From the NCBI RefSeq assembly GCF_900573885.1, contig NZ_UPSE01000198.1:124001-188000 (forward strand): 64,000 nucleotides of DNA, written 5' to 3'. A model generated the notes under the pieces. That model had not been told where the DNA came from. It saw only the letters and a program-made list of their open reading frames with translations, and did not search any database. Origin of the DNA: Pseudomonas viridiflava (GTDB lineage: Bacteria; Pseudomonadota; Gammaproteobacteria; Pseudomonadales; Pseudomonadaceae). Position 1 is the stretch's first letter. The number at the start of each line of letters is the position of its first letter. Shown in pieces: positions 54,459 to 62,699 of the stretch. The translations under genes and the position numbers were made by a program.

Positions 54459-55340
54459 TTAACCTTGCAACACCAGGGACAAATCCGGATAGCGCGCGCA
54501 GATAAAGTCCACAAACGCGCGCACCTTCGGCGCCGCCAGCCGCCGCGACGTGTGCAGCACCCATAACTCGGCGTCGGCACGCGACACTATTCCCCACTGC
54601 ACCAACTCACCGCGCGCCAACTGCTCCCACGCCATGGACTGCGGAATCAGCGCCGCGCCCGCGCCGGCAATCGCTGCGTCGCGGATCATCAGAAACGAAG
54701 AAAACTTCAGCCGTGGAATCGGCTCCAGCCGCAAGCGGCCGTCGTCGAGATTCCACTGGGTCGGGTGAAAATTGCTGAACACCACACTGGCAACCGGCTG
54801 CACGGCGCCGGCCGTTGGCGCGGGCATGGCAATGTGCGGCGCCGCCACCACCACTAGCCGATCCTTGGCAAAGCAGCGGCCGACCAGGTTGCTGTCCGGG
54901 CTGGGGTTGATGCGGATGGCCACATCAAACTGCTCCTCGACAAGGTCAACCAGGCGGTCTTCGGCCACCACGTCCAGCGTGATTTCCGGATAAGCCGCAC
55001 AGAACTCGGCGCCAATGCGCCCCATCGCCAACTGCGAAAACAGTGCCGGCGCCGCCACGCGCAAGCGTCCCCGTGGCGTCGACAAACCCTCGCGCGCCGC
55101 CGTCATCGCCTCGGCCACTTCCCCCAGCGGCCCTTCGGTTCGCGCCATCAACAACTCGCCGGCCTCGGTCAGCTTCAGCCCGCGCGCGCTGCGCTCCACC
55201 AGGCGAACGCCCAGTTGCTCTTCCAACTCGGTAATGCGCCGCGACAACGTGGCTTTGCTGCGACCACTGGCCCGGCTGGCCTTCCCCAAGCCTTCGTTGC
55301 TGGCGACGAGGGCGAAATCAATAAGCGCGTTGAGGTCCAT
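54459..55340 (-). CDS. LysR-family regulator of the NmrA-like gene
   Basis: 293 residues from ATG 55340; the longer frame to 55400 adds a non-typical head. Helix-turn-helix MDLNALIDFALVASNEGLGKA then RSKATLSRRITELEEQLG. The effector domain is of the CrgA-like group (EDRLVDLVEEQFDVAIRI). Divergent from the NmrA-like gene (137 bases), the normal LysR target layout. Confidence 0.87.
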   Translation of the reverse strand: MDLNALIDFALVASNEGLGKASRASGRSKATLSRRITELEEQLGVRLVERSARGLKLTEAGELLMARTEGPLGEVAEAMTAAREGLSTPRGRLRVAAPALFSQLAMGRIGAEFCAAYPEITLDVVAEDRLVDLVEEQFDVAIRINPSPDSNLVGRCFAKDRLVVVAAPHIAMPAPTAGAVQPVASVVFSNFHPTQWNLDDGRLRLEPIPRLKFSSFLMIRDAAIAGAGAALIPQSMAWEQLARGELVQWGIVSRADAELWVLHTSRRLAAPKVRAFVDFICARYPDLSLVLQG

Positions 55341-55477
55341 GTGTGTTCCATATTTGAAACGAGGAGTCTCGATGGTGGCGTCTTTGTTTTGATTTCGCAA
55401 CGACCTACTGTGGCGTCAACGCAGCAAGGTCAGCCGATGTTGCTCGCGTACCCCCCTCATCCAAGCGGAGATACACC

Positions 55478-56353
55478 ATGAGCATTCTCGTCACTGGCGC
55501 CACCGGCACCGTCGGTTCCCTGATCATCCAGCGCCTCAGCGACGCGGGCGCTGAGGTTCACGCCCTGGTTCGCCAAGCGGGTAAAGGTCAATTCCCAGAG
55601 GGCGTTAAAGAAGTGGTCGGCGACCTTACCGACGTCGCCTCGATGCGTGCCACGTTGGCGTCGGTACGCACCTTGTTCCTGCTGAACGCGGTGACGCCAG
55701 ACGAAGTCACTCAAGCACTGATCACCCTGAACCTGGCTAAGGAAGCGGGCATCGAACGCATCGTTTACCTGTCGGTGATCCACGCCGACCGCTTCACCGA
55801 CGTGCCGCACTTCACCGGCAAGCACACCGTGGAGCGAATGATCGAAACCCACAACCTGCCCGCCACCGTGCTGCGCCCGGCGTACTTCATGCAAAACGAA
55901 TACACCGTGCAGCAAGCCATCGAACACTACGCCGTGTACCCCATGCCCATCGGAGCGGCAGGCGTGGCCATGATCGACGCCCGCGACATCGCCGACATCG
56001 CTGTCGCCGAACTGCTACGCCGCGACCGCGCCGTCACCGCGCTTGAGCGGCTGACCCTGGAACTGGTCGGCCCGCAGGCGTTTACCGGCAACGAAGTGGC
56101 CGCCATCTGGAGCAACGCACTCGGCCGCCAGATCGCCTACGGCGGCGACGACGTAGCCGCCTTCGAACAGCAGATGGGCGCCTTTATGCCCGGCTGGCTG
56201 GCCTACGACCTGCGGCTGATGATGGCCGCCATCCAGACCCATGGCATGCAAGCGGCGCCGGGTGCCTTGGAGCGCCTGGAAAGCATCCTCGGCCGACCGC
56301 TGCGCCGCTACGAAAGCTTCGTGCAGGAAGTGGTGGGCGCCAGCCGAGGCTAA
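55478..56353 (+). CDS. NmrA-like NAD(P)-binding oxidoreductase
   Basis: 291 residues, atypical SDR. The cofactor loop is VTGATGTVGSLIIQRL at residues 5-20, with ALVRQAGKG after strand 2 suggesting NADP. The catalytic Tyr-x-x-x-Lys motif of classical SDRs is replaced by HFTGKHTVER, as in NmrA/QOR2-type proteins. It may be a quinone or redox-sensing protein. GGAG precedes the ATG. The LysR regulator is divergent. Confidence 0.85.
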   Translation: MSILVTGATGTVGSLIIQRLSDAGAEVHALVRQAGKGQFPEGVKEVVGDLTDVASMRATLASVRTLFLLNAVTPDEVTQALITLNLAKEAGIERIVYLSVIHADRFTDVPHFTGKHTVERMIETHNLPATVLRPAYFMQNEYTVQQAIEHYAVYPMPIGAAGVAMIDARDIADIAVAELLRRDRAVTALERLTLELVGPQAFTGNEVAAIWSNALGRQIAYGGDDVAAFEQQMGAFMPGWLAYDLRLMMAAIQTHGMQAAPGALERLESILGRPLRRYESFVQEVVGASRG

Positions 56354-56481
56354 AAACGGGGCAGGGGAGGCGGGCGCACATTGCGCCCGCACGCTTTCAC
56401 GTGGCCGCTGTTTTCCACCATCATGCAAGCCCGCCGCGCACCTGCGCGGCGCGCCTGTTTCCCGACTTGCAAGGATGCCCC

Positions 56482-57555
56482 ATGAAAAACTGGCCAGACC
56501 GCCGCCTCACCGATTTGCTCGGCGTGCAGCACCCCATCATCCAAGCGCCCATGCTCGGGGCTGGCGCTGCCCTGATGGCAGGCGCCGCCCAAGCCGGTGC
56601 ACTGGGCTCGCTGGCCTGCGCAACGTTGACGCTCGCGCAAGTCGAAAGCGAAGTGGCCGCCTTTCGCGCCGCGACCGACGCACCGCTGAACCTCAACTTC
56701 TTCTGCCACCAACCGGCCCCAGTAGACGACGCCGCCCAAGCCCGCTGGAAAGCGCTGCTGGCCGACTACTACCGCGAAGTGGGCGCCGACTTCGACGCCC
56801 CCACGCCCGTCTCGAGCCGCGCCCCGTTCGACGAAGCGAGCTGCGCCCTGGTGGAAAAACTGCGGCCTGAAATCGTCAGCTTCCACTTCGGCCTACCCGC
56901 CGAACCGCTGCTCAACCGCGTCAAAGCCACCGGCGCCACAGTGCTGGCCTCAGCCACCACCGTCGAAGAAGCCCAATGGCTACACGCCCACGGCTGCGAC
57001 GCCATCATCGCCATGGGCTATGAAGCCGGCGGCCATCGCGGCATGTTCCTGCACACCGAACTGACCACCCAGATCGGTACCTTCGCCCTGGTGCCACAAA
57101 TCGTCGATGCCGTCACCGTGCCCGTCATCGCCGCCGGCGGCATCGCCGACTCGCGCGGCATCAACGCCGCCTTCGCCCTCGGCGCCGCCGGCGTGCAAAT
57201 CGGCACTGCCTACCTGTTTTGTGACGAAGCCAACCTCACCCCACCGCACCACGCCGCCTTGCGCACCGCGAGCGCCAGCGACACGGCACTGACCACCCTG
57301 TTCACCGGCCGCCCGGCGCGCGGCATCGTCAACAGACTGATGCGCGAGCTTGGGCCGCTGAACCCGAATGCGCCCGCGTTTCCCACAGCAGGTGGCGCGT
57401 TGGTGTCGTTGCGGGCCAGGTGCGAAGCGCAAGGGGTCGGGGACTTCAGCAACTTATGGGCGGGGCAGGCGTTTGCGTTAAGTGCGGGAAGGAGAGGGCG
57501 GGTGACGGCGTTTGAGTTTACGCAAGGGTTGGTGCGGGGGTGCTTGGAGGGGTAG
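56482..57555 (+). CDS. Nitronate monooxygenase-like flavoprotein
   Basis: 358 residues from ATG 56482 with AAGGA at 56471-56475. TIM barrel with FMN: VQHPIIQAPMLGAG at the start, HFGLP near 135, GCDAIIAMGYEAGGHRGM around 175-190 with the conserved His, and VPVIAAGGIADSRGI then GAAGVQIGTAYLFCDEA (about 220-255) for phosphate binding. Family members oxidise alkyl nitronates such as propionate 3-nitronate. Downstream of the NmrA-like gene by 128 bases. Confidence 0.87.
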   Translation: MKNWPDRRLTDLLGVQHPIIQAPMLGAGAALMAGAAQAGALGSLACATLTLAQVESEVAAFRAATDAPLNLNFFCHQPAPVDDAAQARWKALLADYYREVGADFDAPTPVSSRAPFDEASCALVEKLRPEIVSFHFGLPAEPLLNRVKATGATVLASATTVEEAQWLHAHGCDAIIAMGYEAGGHRGMFLHTELTTQIGTFALVPQIVDAVTVPVIAAGGIADSRGINAAFALGAAGVQIGTAYLFCDEANLTPPHHAALRTASASDTALTTLFTGRPARGIVNRLMRELGPLNPNAPAFPTAGGALVSLRARCEAQGVGDFSNLWAGQAFALSAGRRGRVTAFEFTQGLVRGCLEG

Positions 57556-57668
57556 GGGGATGCGCTTTTAGCCGGGTCTGTGTGAACCAGCAAGGGAAAT
57601 CTCTTCAGTCCGTTTAGTGCATTACGTGCGGGATAAGTCTTGCAGCGCGGTTTTGCTTGAAAAACCCA

Positions 57669-57697
57669 TTGCAGGCTCCGGAAGCGGCTTCTATAGT
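57669..57697 (+). promoter_or_regulatory. Sigma70-type promoter of the DUF6124 leader
   Basis: TTGCAG (57669-57674), 17 bases, TATAGT (57692-57697): an almost ideal vegetative promoter. Transcription would start near 57704, about 240 bases ahead of the DUF6124 start. No gene lies between 57556 and 57943. Confidence 0.7.
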
Positions 57698-57757
57698 CCC
57701 GCCGTCGCTGCCAATTCAGCGGCCGGGTTTGGCGATCCGAGTAGATATGAGGCGCAC

Positions 57758-57788
57758 AGCGCTCTCACCTAATAGCAGCGCTTTTTTT
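57758..57788 (+). terminator. Terminator inside the DUF6124 leader
   Basis: AGCGCT (57758-57763) and AGCGCT (57777-57782) form a six-base stem, followed by seven T (57782-57788). Its place between promoter and gene means that it would end most transcripts after about 85 bases unless transcription reads through, so it is a candidate attenuator or the end of a short RNA. Confidence 0.55.
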
Positions 57789-57800
57789 GTGTCTGTTGTC

Positions 57801-57920
57801 AGGTGTTTATGGCGGCTGTGCGCGGGATACCTTCGGGTATGCCGGGTTCCTCTGTCCCCGGTTCGCCAACCTGCGTACAGCTGCCACCCTAATTGTTTGG
57901 CGACGATTTGTGGCGGCTCC
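57801..57920 (+). ncRNA. C4-antisense-RNA-like structured leader
   Basis: GGCGGCTGT (57811-57819) pairs with ACAGCTGCC (57877-57885), closing two inner hairpins: ATACC-TTCG-GGTAT (57827-57840) and CCGGG with CCCGG (57842-57861). The stretch CAACCTGCGTACAGCTGCCA near 57867-57886 is, from memory, like the conserved part of phage P1/P7 C4 RNA. AGCTGCCAC (57879-57887) can instead pair with GTGGCGGCT (57910-57918), 12 bases before the Shine-Dalgarno site, and TCGCCAA (57863-57869) matches TTGGCGA at 57729-57735 and 57897-57903. This suggests a switch or antisense control of the next gene. Confidence 0.55.
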
Positions 57921-57943
57921 ACTAGACAGCAGGAGCTTCACAA

Positions 57944-58195
57944 TTGAATGACATGTCAAAAGTCACCACCCACCAACCCTTCGACAATCTCGATGACATT
58001 CCGCTGTTCGCGGTCAATGCCGGCGTGCCGGTTGAAAATGCGCTGGAGCGTGCGGCGGATTTGATGTTGTACGTCCAACGCCTGTCGGCTGCCGATGCGT
58101 TTATCGACAGAAGTCAGGAGTCGGCCATCGTGCAAACCCTGAGTGAAATGGCCAAGGCGCTGACTAAGGCTTGTCAGGAACGAAGGGCGGTGTAG
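57944..58195 (+). CDS. DUF6124 (formerly DUF3077) family small protein
   Basis: 83 residues from TTG 57944, which is 8 bases after AGGAG (57931-57935); the ATG at 57953 is 17 bases away and less suitable. The core IPLFAVNAGVPVENALERAADLMLYV is the hallmark of this Pseudomonas family, which I recall as occurring in several copies per genome behind similar leaders. One mostly helical domain, no signal peptide. Function unknown. It has its own promoter, leader and terminator, so it is a single-gene unit. Confidence 0.8.
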   Translation: MNDMSKVTTHQPFDNLDDIPLFAVNAGVPVENALERAADLMLYVQRLSAADAFIDRSQESAIVQTLSEMAKALTKACQERRAV

Positions 58196-58214
58196 GGTTT
58201 TCGTTGCGTGCAAG

Positions 58215-58240
58215 AAGGGGGACGAGATGTCCCCCTTTTT
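58215..58240 (+). terminator. Intrinsic terminator of the DUF6124 unit
   Basis: GGGGGAC (58217-58223) pairs with GTCCCCC (58229-58235), loop of five bases, then five T; flanking AA extends the stem with TT. Strong rho-independent terminator. Between it and 58416 no convincing gene is seen. Confidence 0.85.
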
Positions 58241-58416
58241 AGTGGCTGGGATTTGGCAGCGCTGTTCCTTGCGCGTACGCGATTCGTTCAATTGCTTCAC
58301 CGAATCTCAACACGCGCTGGGCGATCTCATACCGATGCGGCGGCACTGGCCGATTTTTGTTGGTTAGTGCTTTCAGTACTGTCACTCACGACCGCAAACA
58401 CGGAGTGGCACTGGAC

Positions 58417-59024
58417 ATGGATAACCTGGTCAGGGAGCTAATCCCTTTGCTGCAATATTTGACCCCGGCTTTCTTGCGACTTGGATTTTCTATTCCTTAA
58501 CGTCGTTTAAACGGCCAGACAGCTTCGGCCAAATCATCCAGGCGCTGATATTTACATTCGTGATTCATGGCGTCGTCGGGGCGCTTGGGTGGGGGCTGAC
58601 TGGGCTAGGTGATCGCTTTTTCGCCATAGGTAGTTGGGATGTTGCCGCACGGTCCGCTTGCTCAGTCGCCGTAGCAATGTTGCTCGGTTTGGGCTCGTGT
58701 TACCTGACAAACAACGACGAGCTGCATCGACTGCTTCGGCGGGGAAAAATCATCCGACAGATGTCTTACCCCTCCGAGTGGTTCGGCTAGTTCTCGCGTT
58801 ATGCAGGTTTCGTTGTGCTGCATCTTTACAACGACAAGCGCATTTACGGCTGGCCTGAACAGTGGCCAGCGTCCCCGTCAGCGGGGCAGTTTTTGATTCA
58901 AGCGCCAAGCTGGCTGGACGCTGAAGGTGCCGAATGGCGTTTTGGCGCCGAGTCGATGTTGATCAATGCTTCCAAGGTGCAATGGGGCGAATTTGTATCG
59001 AAAAGAAATGGAGAAACCACATGA
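58417..59024 (+). pseudogene. Decayed DUF6338-like gene
   Basis: Starting at ATG 58417 the frame reads MDNLVRELIPLLQYLTP and then shifts at a four-C run (58463-58466), where one C seems lost. In the next frame it continues GFLATWIFYSLTSFKRP, two hydrophobic segments, and HRLLRRGKIIRQMSYPSEWFG, then meets TAG (58788-58790). The same frame goes on as FSRYAGFVVLHLYNDKRIYGWPEQW to 59024. The joined protein would be about 200 residues and resembles DUF6338 by memory of its REWF...VVVHLKDGRRIYGYPE pattern. Two lesions make this a pseudogene unless there are sequencing errors. Confidence 0.65.
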
Positions 59025-59191
59025 CTGTTCTAGAACCACAACCAATGCCTGAGTGCTATCGGCCCACGCTAGCGCCCGACGGCAAAACGGTAACTCCTCC
59101 TAAGGTGGCTCGCCCAAAGGCGCCTAGTGCTCCACCGCCTTCGGCCCAGCCACCCACGTATTTTTTGGCTCATTGGGTAGCGGTTTATTGA
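59021..59191 (+). CDS. Small Pro-rich ORF overlapping the decayed gene
   Basis: 56 residues starting at the ATGA overlap with the pseudogene end. Residues 25-47 are rich in Pro, Ala and Lys (VTPPKVARPKAPSAPPPSAQ). The C-terminal FLAHWVAVY has no obvious role and may be the product of a frameshift. The four-base overlap suggests it was coupled to the DUF6338-like gene. It may be decaying too. Function unknown. Confidence 0.45.
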   Translation: MTVLEPQPMPECYRPTLAPDGKTVTPPKVARPKAPSAPPPSAQPPTYFLAHWVAVY

Positions 59192-59397
59192 GGCGGTGAA
59201 TCCCGGTTTTGGTAGCAGCTATTTCACGGGCTGGTTATTCGGCGCTCGATACCTGTGCATTATTGAAAGCGGGGTTCTGCGCTTCTGTCGCGAGCGTTGG
59301 CTCCTGGCACTAGCCTGGATCCCCGCTTTCGCGAGGATGACGGAGTGATGGGAGGGGACTTTCGCCATTGCGCGAAGCCGTTGAAGCCGCCCCGTAT
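59192..59397. repeat. Gap with a half REP-like element
   Basis: The segment CTGGATCCCCGCTTTCGCG (about 59315-59333) followed by AGGATGACGGAG is a half copy of the same type of repeat as at 15965-16074. The rest of the 206-base gap shows no gene or structure I can name. Confidence 0.5.
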
Positions 59398-60243
59398 TTA
59401 ATACCGCCGCGTAGTCAGCAATTCTTCCAGCACCCGCGTCACCACCCGAAACGGCATGGACATATGGTCTTCGCCCGCTTCGACGTGGAAGTCGCTGCGC
59501 AGGCCGTATTGCGACAGCGGCTCTAGGCGGCGTTGCAGGGCGCGGGTGTCTTGCAGTTCCTGGGGCATTTCGCGGTCGCCGACGAGCAGGGTCAGGCTGC
59601 TGTGGGTGAGGTTGACCTTGCCGTCGTGGGCACGTTGGGTGAAGGCGCGTTCGGGTTCGAGCAGGAAGCGGTCGCGCCACCACAGGCTGGGGCTCACGGC
59701 CACGGTGTGCTGGAACAGGTGCGGGCGGGTGAAGAGGGTGTAGATGCCGAACATGCCGCCAAATGACCAGCCGACCAGGCTGCGTTGGTCCTGGTCGACT
59801 TTGAAGCGTTCGCTCACTTTGGGCATCAGGCGTTTTTCGATGAAGTCGAGAAACAGGTCTTGGCCGCCTTGGGGTGGGTCGTTGCGGTCGGCCGGTTGCG
59901 GGGGCGACAGGTCGAAGGCGCGGCGGTTGAAGTCGTACGGCGTGGTGCTGGGGTAGCCGATGGCGACGATGATGGCGCCCTTCATGCGATCTTGCCCGCG
60001 CTTGGCGGCGTGAAAGGCGGGGAACAGGGCATTGCCGTCTACTACATAGATAACGGGGTAGCCGCCGGTGTAGGGCACGTCGCCTTCCGGCAGGCTGATC
60101 ATGATGCGGTAGTCGCGGCCCTCGGCGCTTTTCATGTTCCATTGCTCGGTGCCGTCGAGGGTTACCGGCTCAGCCATGGCGCTGCCAAATAGCAACGCGG
60201 CGACGAGCAATGCGGCGCTGCGCAGCGCGTTCAGGCGGCTCAC
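59398..60243 (-). CDS. Periplasmic siderophore esterase-like hydrolase
   Basis: 281 residues from GTG 60243, which overlaps the receptor stop as GTGA; no other start precedes the signal peptide (LRSAALLVAALLFGSAMA). IroE/Fes/PfeE-like alpha/beta hydrolase: YPVIYVVDGNALFP near 62-76, nucleophile Ser160 in GWSFGGMFG, LLVGDRE for the acid and AGEDHMSM for the catalytic His. It probably cleaves the ester backbone of a tri-catecholate type siderophore or another ester ligand after import into the periplasm. Coupled to the TonB receptor gene. Confidence 0.83.
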   Translation of the reverse strand: MSRLNALRSAALLVAALLFGSAMAEPVTLDGTEQWNMKSAEGRDYRIMISLPEGDVPYTGGYPVIYVVDGNALFPAFHAAKRGQDRMKGAIIVAIGYPSTTPYDFNRRAFDLSPPQPADRNDPPQGGQDLFLDFIEKRLMPKVSERFKVDQDQRSLVGWSFGGMFGIYTLFTRPHLFQHTVAVSPSLWWRDRFLLEPERAFTQRAHDGKVNLTHSSLTLLVGDREMPQELQDTRALQRRLEPLSQYGLRSDFHVEAGEDHMSMPFRVVTRVLEELLTTRRY

Positions 60244-62597
60244 CAGCTGTAGCTCAGGCTGGTGACGACACTGCGCGCTTCGCCGCGGTAGCAGTAACCG
60301 TCCTGGCAATTGATGTAGCGGCGGTCGGTGAGGTTGCGCGAGTTCAGGGCCAGGCGCACGCCGTCCAGGCCGCCGCCGAAGTCGTAGTGCACGCCGGCGT
60401 CGAACAAGGTGTAGTCCTCGTTTTTGCTGGTGTTCATGTTGTCGCCATAGGTGCTGCCGGTGTAACGCGCGCCGGCGCCAAAGCCCAGGCCGAAGGGCAG
60501 GCTGTAGTCGAGCCACAGCGAGGCGAGGTGGCGGGGTACGTCTTTGGGTTCGTTGCCTTCGTCGCCGGCGATGCTTTTGGTGATTTCCGGGTCGTTGAAG
60601 CTGTAGCTGGCGTTCAGGCTCAGGCGCTCGGTCAAGTCGGTGACGGCTTCCAGTTCCACACCGCGCGAGACTTGTTCGCCGGTTTGTGTGCTTTTCAGTG
60701 GGTCTACGGCATCGCGGCTTACTACGTTTTGTTGGGTGAGGTGATACACCGAGGCGGTGAGCAGGGTGGTGGTACCGGGCGGTTGGTATTTCAGCCCCAC
60801 TTCGTATTGCTTGCCTTCGGTGGGCGCAAACGGGTCGCCGTTGGCTTGGGTTTGTGTGGAGGGCTGGAACGATTCGGCATAGCTGGCGTAGGGCGCCAGG
60901 CCATTGTCGAACAGGTACAGCACGCCGAGTTGGCCGGTGGTGGCGGCGTCGCTGTCTTTGCGGTTTTCGTTGCCGGGCAGGTTGCCGTTGTTGCGTGTGT
61001 GTACCCAGTCGCGGCGCAGGCCGGCGGAAAGGCGCCAGTTGCCGATTTCCAGTTGGTCGTTGATGTAGGCGCCGGTGCGGTGAATCAGGCCGTCCTGGTC
61101 GACGAGGGGCGACGTCGGTGTCGACACGGGCTGGTGGTAGTCGGGCGAGTACAGATCGATGGACGGGCCAGGGCCGGATGCATAGAGCAGCGAGGTGTCG
61201 ATCCAGGCGTAGTCGACGCCGGTGATCAGCGTGTGCTGCACCTCGCCGGTGGCGAAGCGGCTGATAAAACGTGTGTCGGTGGACAGCGATTCCATGTCTT
61301 CGTACACGCCAACGGCGTAGCGCTCCAGCGTGCGGCCGCCAACCAGGCCGGTGGGTTGCAGGTATTGGTTGCTGGTATCCACCTGGCCGTAGCGCAGGTT
61401 TTGTTGAAGGCTGAAGGTGTCGTTGAAGGCGTGTTCGAATTCGTAGCCGACGGTCCATTGCCGCTGTTCGAGCTTGTCGAAGTATTCGTCGCCCTGCCAG
61501 AAGTCGGTGAGGTGGTCGCCGTCCTGGTAGAGCATTGGCGAGGCGGCAGTTTCGCGTTCCTGGTATTGGGCGAGCAGGGTCAGGCTGGTGTCGGGGTCGA
61601 TTTGCCAGGTGAGCGACGGCGCGATCAGGCGGGTGTCGTTGTTCATTTGTTCGATGGAGTATTCGGCGTCGCGGTACACGCCCACGGTGCGGAACAGCAC
61701 GTCGCCGTCGTCGTCGAGCTTGCCGCCGATGTCGAACTGGCCTTGGCGGTGGTTGTAGTTGCCGTCCTGAATTTCAACCTGGTTTTTTGCTTGCAGGCTT
61801 GGGCGTTTGCTCACGCGGTTGACCATGCCGCCGGGGCTGATTTGCCCGTACAGCACCGAGGCCGGGCCCTTGAGCACTTCGATGCGTTCCAGGTTGTAGG
61901 CTTCGGTGGAGTACAGCGACAGCCAGCCGCTGCCGGGCTGGCGCAGGCCGTCGAGGAAGTCGGCCGACTGTGTGGTTTCAAAACCGCGCACGCTGATCAT
62001 GTCGAAGCGCGGGTCCAGGCCGGAACTGCCCACGCGTACGCCGGCGCTGTAAGCCACCGCGTCTTCCACGCGGTCGACTTTGCGGTCGGCGATCTGCTCG
62101 GCGGTAACCACGCTGATGGCCTGTGCGGTTTCAAGAATCGGCCTGTCGGTTTTTGTCGCGCTGCTGGCGTTGCTGGCGAAGTAGCCGGGCACCGGGGCGA
62201 AGGCGCTTTGCATGGCGCTGGCGTCGATGCTGGTGGGGTTGAGCTGCAAGGCTTCGCCGCTGGCCACTTGCTCAACGGTGAAGGTGCCGTTGTCGGTGAT
62301 GCGCAGGGCCAGGCCGCTGCCGTTCAATGCCTGCTGCGTGGCTGCCTCGGCGGTGAACTCGCCACGCACAGCAGCGCTGGAGCGACCGCGCACCAGGGCT
62401 GGGTCGGCAGCAATGGTGCGGCCGCTCTGCCGAGCGATCTGGCGCAGGGCCTGGTCCAGCGGCATGGCGGCCAGGTCGTAGCGTTGCAGGGTTTGTTCGG
62501 CGTGGGCGGTGATGGGGCCCAGAGCGGTGAGGCCGCCAGAAAATGCCAGGGCAACGGCCATGGCCAAACGCGCGGCGCGGGGTGTGGAAGAACGCAT
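60240..62597 (-). CDS. TonB-dependent siderophore receptor with signalling domain
   Basis: 785 residues. Signal peptide to about 33 (ITAHA). Residues about 38-110 are an STN (secretin/TonB short N-terminal) signalling domain: LDQALRQIARQSGRTIAADPALVRG. Plug about 150-270 (TAQAISVVTAEQIADRKVDRVEDA, RGFETTQSADFLDGLR, KGPASVLYGQISPGGMVNRVSKRP in parts) and then the barrel, ending SLSYSW with the terminal aromatic residue. The STN domain talks to FecR. It imports a ferric siderophore into the periplasm, where the coupled esterase may act. Confidence 0.9.
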   Translation of the reverse strand: MRSSTPRAARLAMAVALAFSGGLTALGPITAHAEQTLQRYDLAAMPLDQALRQIARQSGRTIAADPALVRGRSSAAVRGEFTAEAATQQALNGSGLALRITDNGTFTVEQVASGEALQLNPTSIDASAMQSAFAPVPGYFASNASSATKTDRPILETAQAISVVTAEQIADRKVDRVEDAVAYSAGVRVGSSGLDPRFDMISVRGFETTQSADFLDGLRQPGSGWLSLYSTEAYNLERIEVLKGPASVLYGQISPGGMVNRVSKRPSLQAKNQVEIQDGNYNHRQGQFDIGGKLDDDGDVLFRTVGVYRDAEYSIEQMNNDTRLIAPSLTWQIDPDTSLTLLAQYQERETAASPMLYQDGDHLTDFWQGDEYFDKLEQRQWTVGYEFEHAFNDTFSLQQNLRYGQVDTSNQYLQPTGLVGGRTLERYAVGVYEDMESLSTDTRFISRFATGEVQHTLITGVDYAWIDTSLLYASGPGPSIDLYSPDYHQPVSTPTSPLVDQDGLIHRTGAYINDQLEIGNWRLSAGLRRDWVHTRNNGNLPGNENRKDSDAATTGQLGVLYLFDNGLAPYASYAESFQPSTQTQANGDPFAPTEGKQYEVGLKYQPPGTTTLLTASVYHLTQQNVVSRDAVDPLKSTQTGEQVSRGVELEAVTDLTERLSLNASYSFNDPEITKSIAGDEGNEPKDVPRHLASLWLDYSLPFGLGFGAGARYTGSTYGDNMNTSKNEDYTLFDAGVHYDFGGGLDGVRLALNSRNLTDRRYINCQDGYCYRGEARSVVTSLSYSW

Positions 62598-62699
62598 GGC
62601 AGAGACTTTCCTTGCAGAAGAGAGTGGGAACTTCCTCCTCTGTCGCGCGAGTTCGAAAAACCCCTCACGCGATTTGAATTTATTTTCAGCAGGCGCGCG

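Noticed and set aside
57704..57943. Leader considered as tmRNA or a tRNA-like gene
   Set aside because: No acceptor stem with CCA, no TTCGAAT-type T-loop arrangement and no tag reading frame; the fold is closer to a C4-type leader.
58208..58441. Short plus-strand frame over the DUF6124 terminator
   Set aside because: It begins within the terminator hairpin, has no ribosome site and overlaps the start of the decayed gene in another frame.
58417..59191. DUF6338-like remnant plus DUF6124 gene considered as an anti-phage defence island
   Set aside because: No nuclease, NTPase, TIR or other effector motif is visible, and one gene is broken; there is not enough to support a defence call.
59398..61458. 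686-codon minus-strand frame starting inside the receptor gene and ending with the esterase
   Set aside because: The first 400 codons are an Arg/Pro/His-rich out-of-frame reading of the receptor gene; the real esterase starts at GTG 60243 with a signal peptide.
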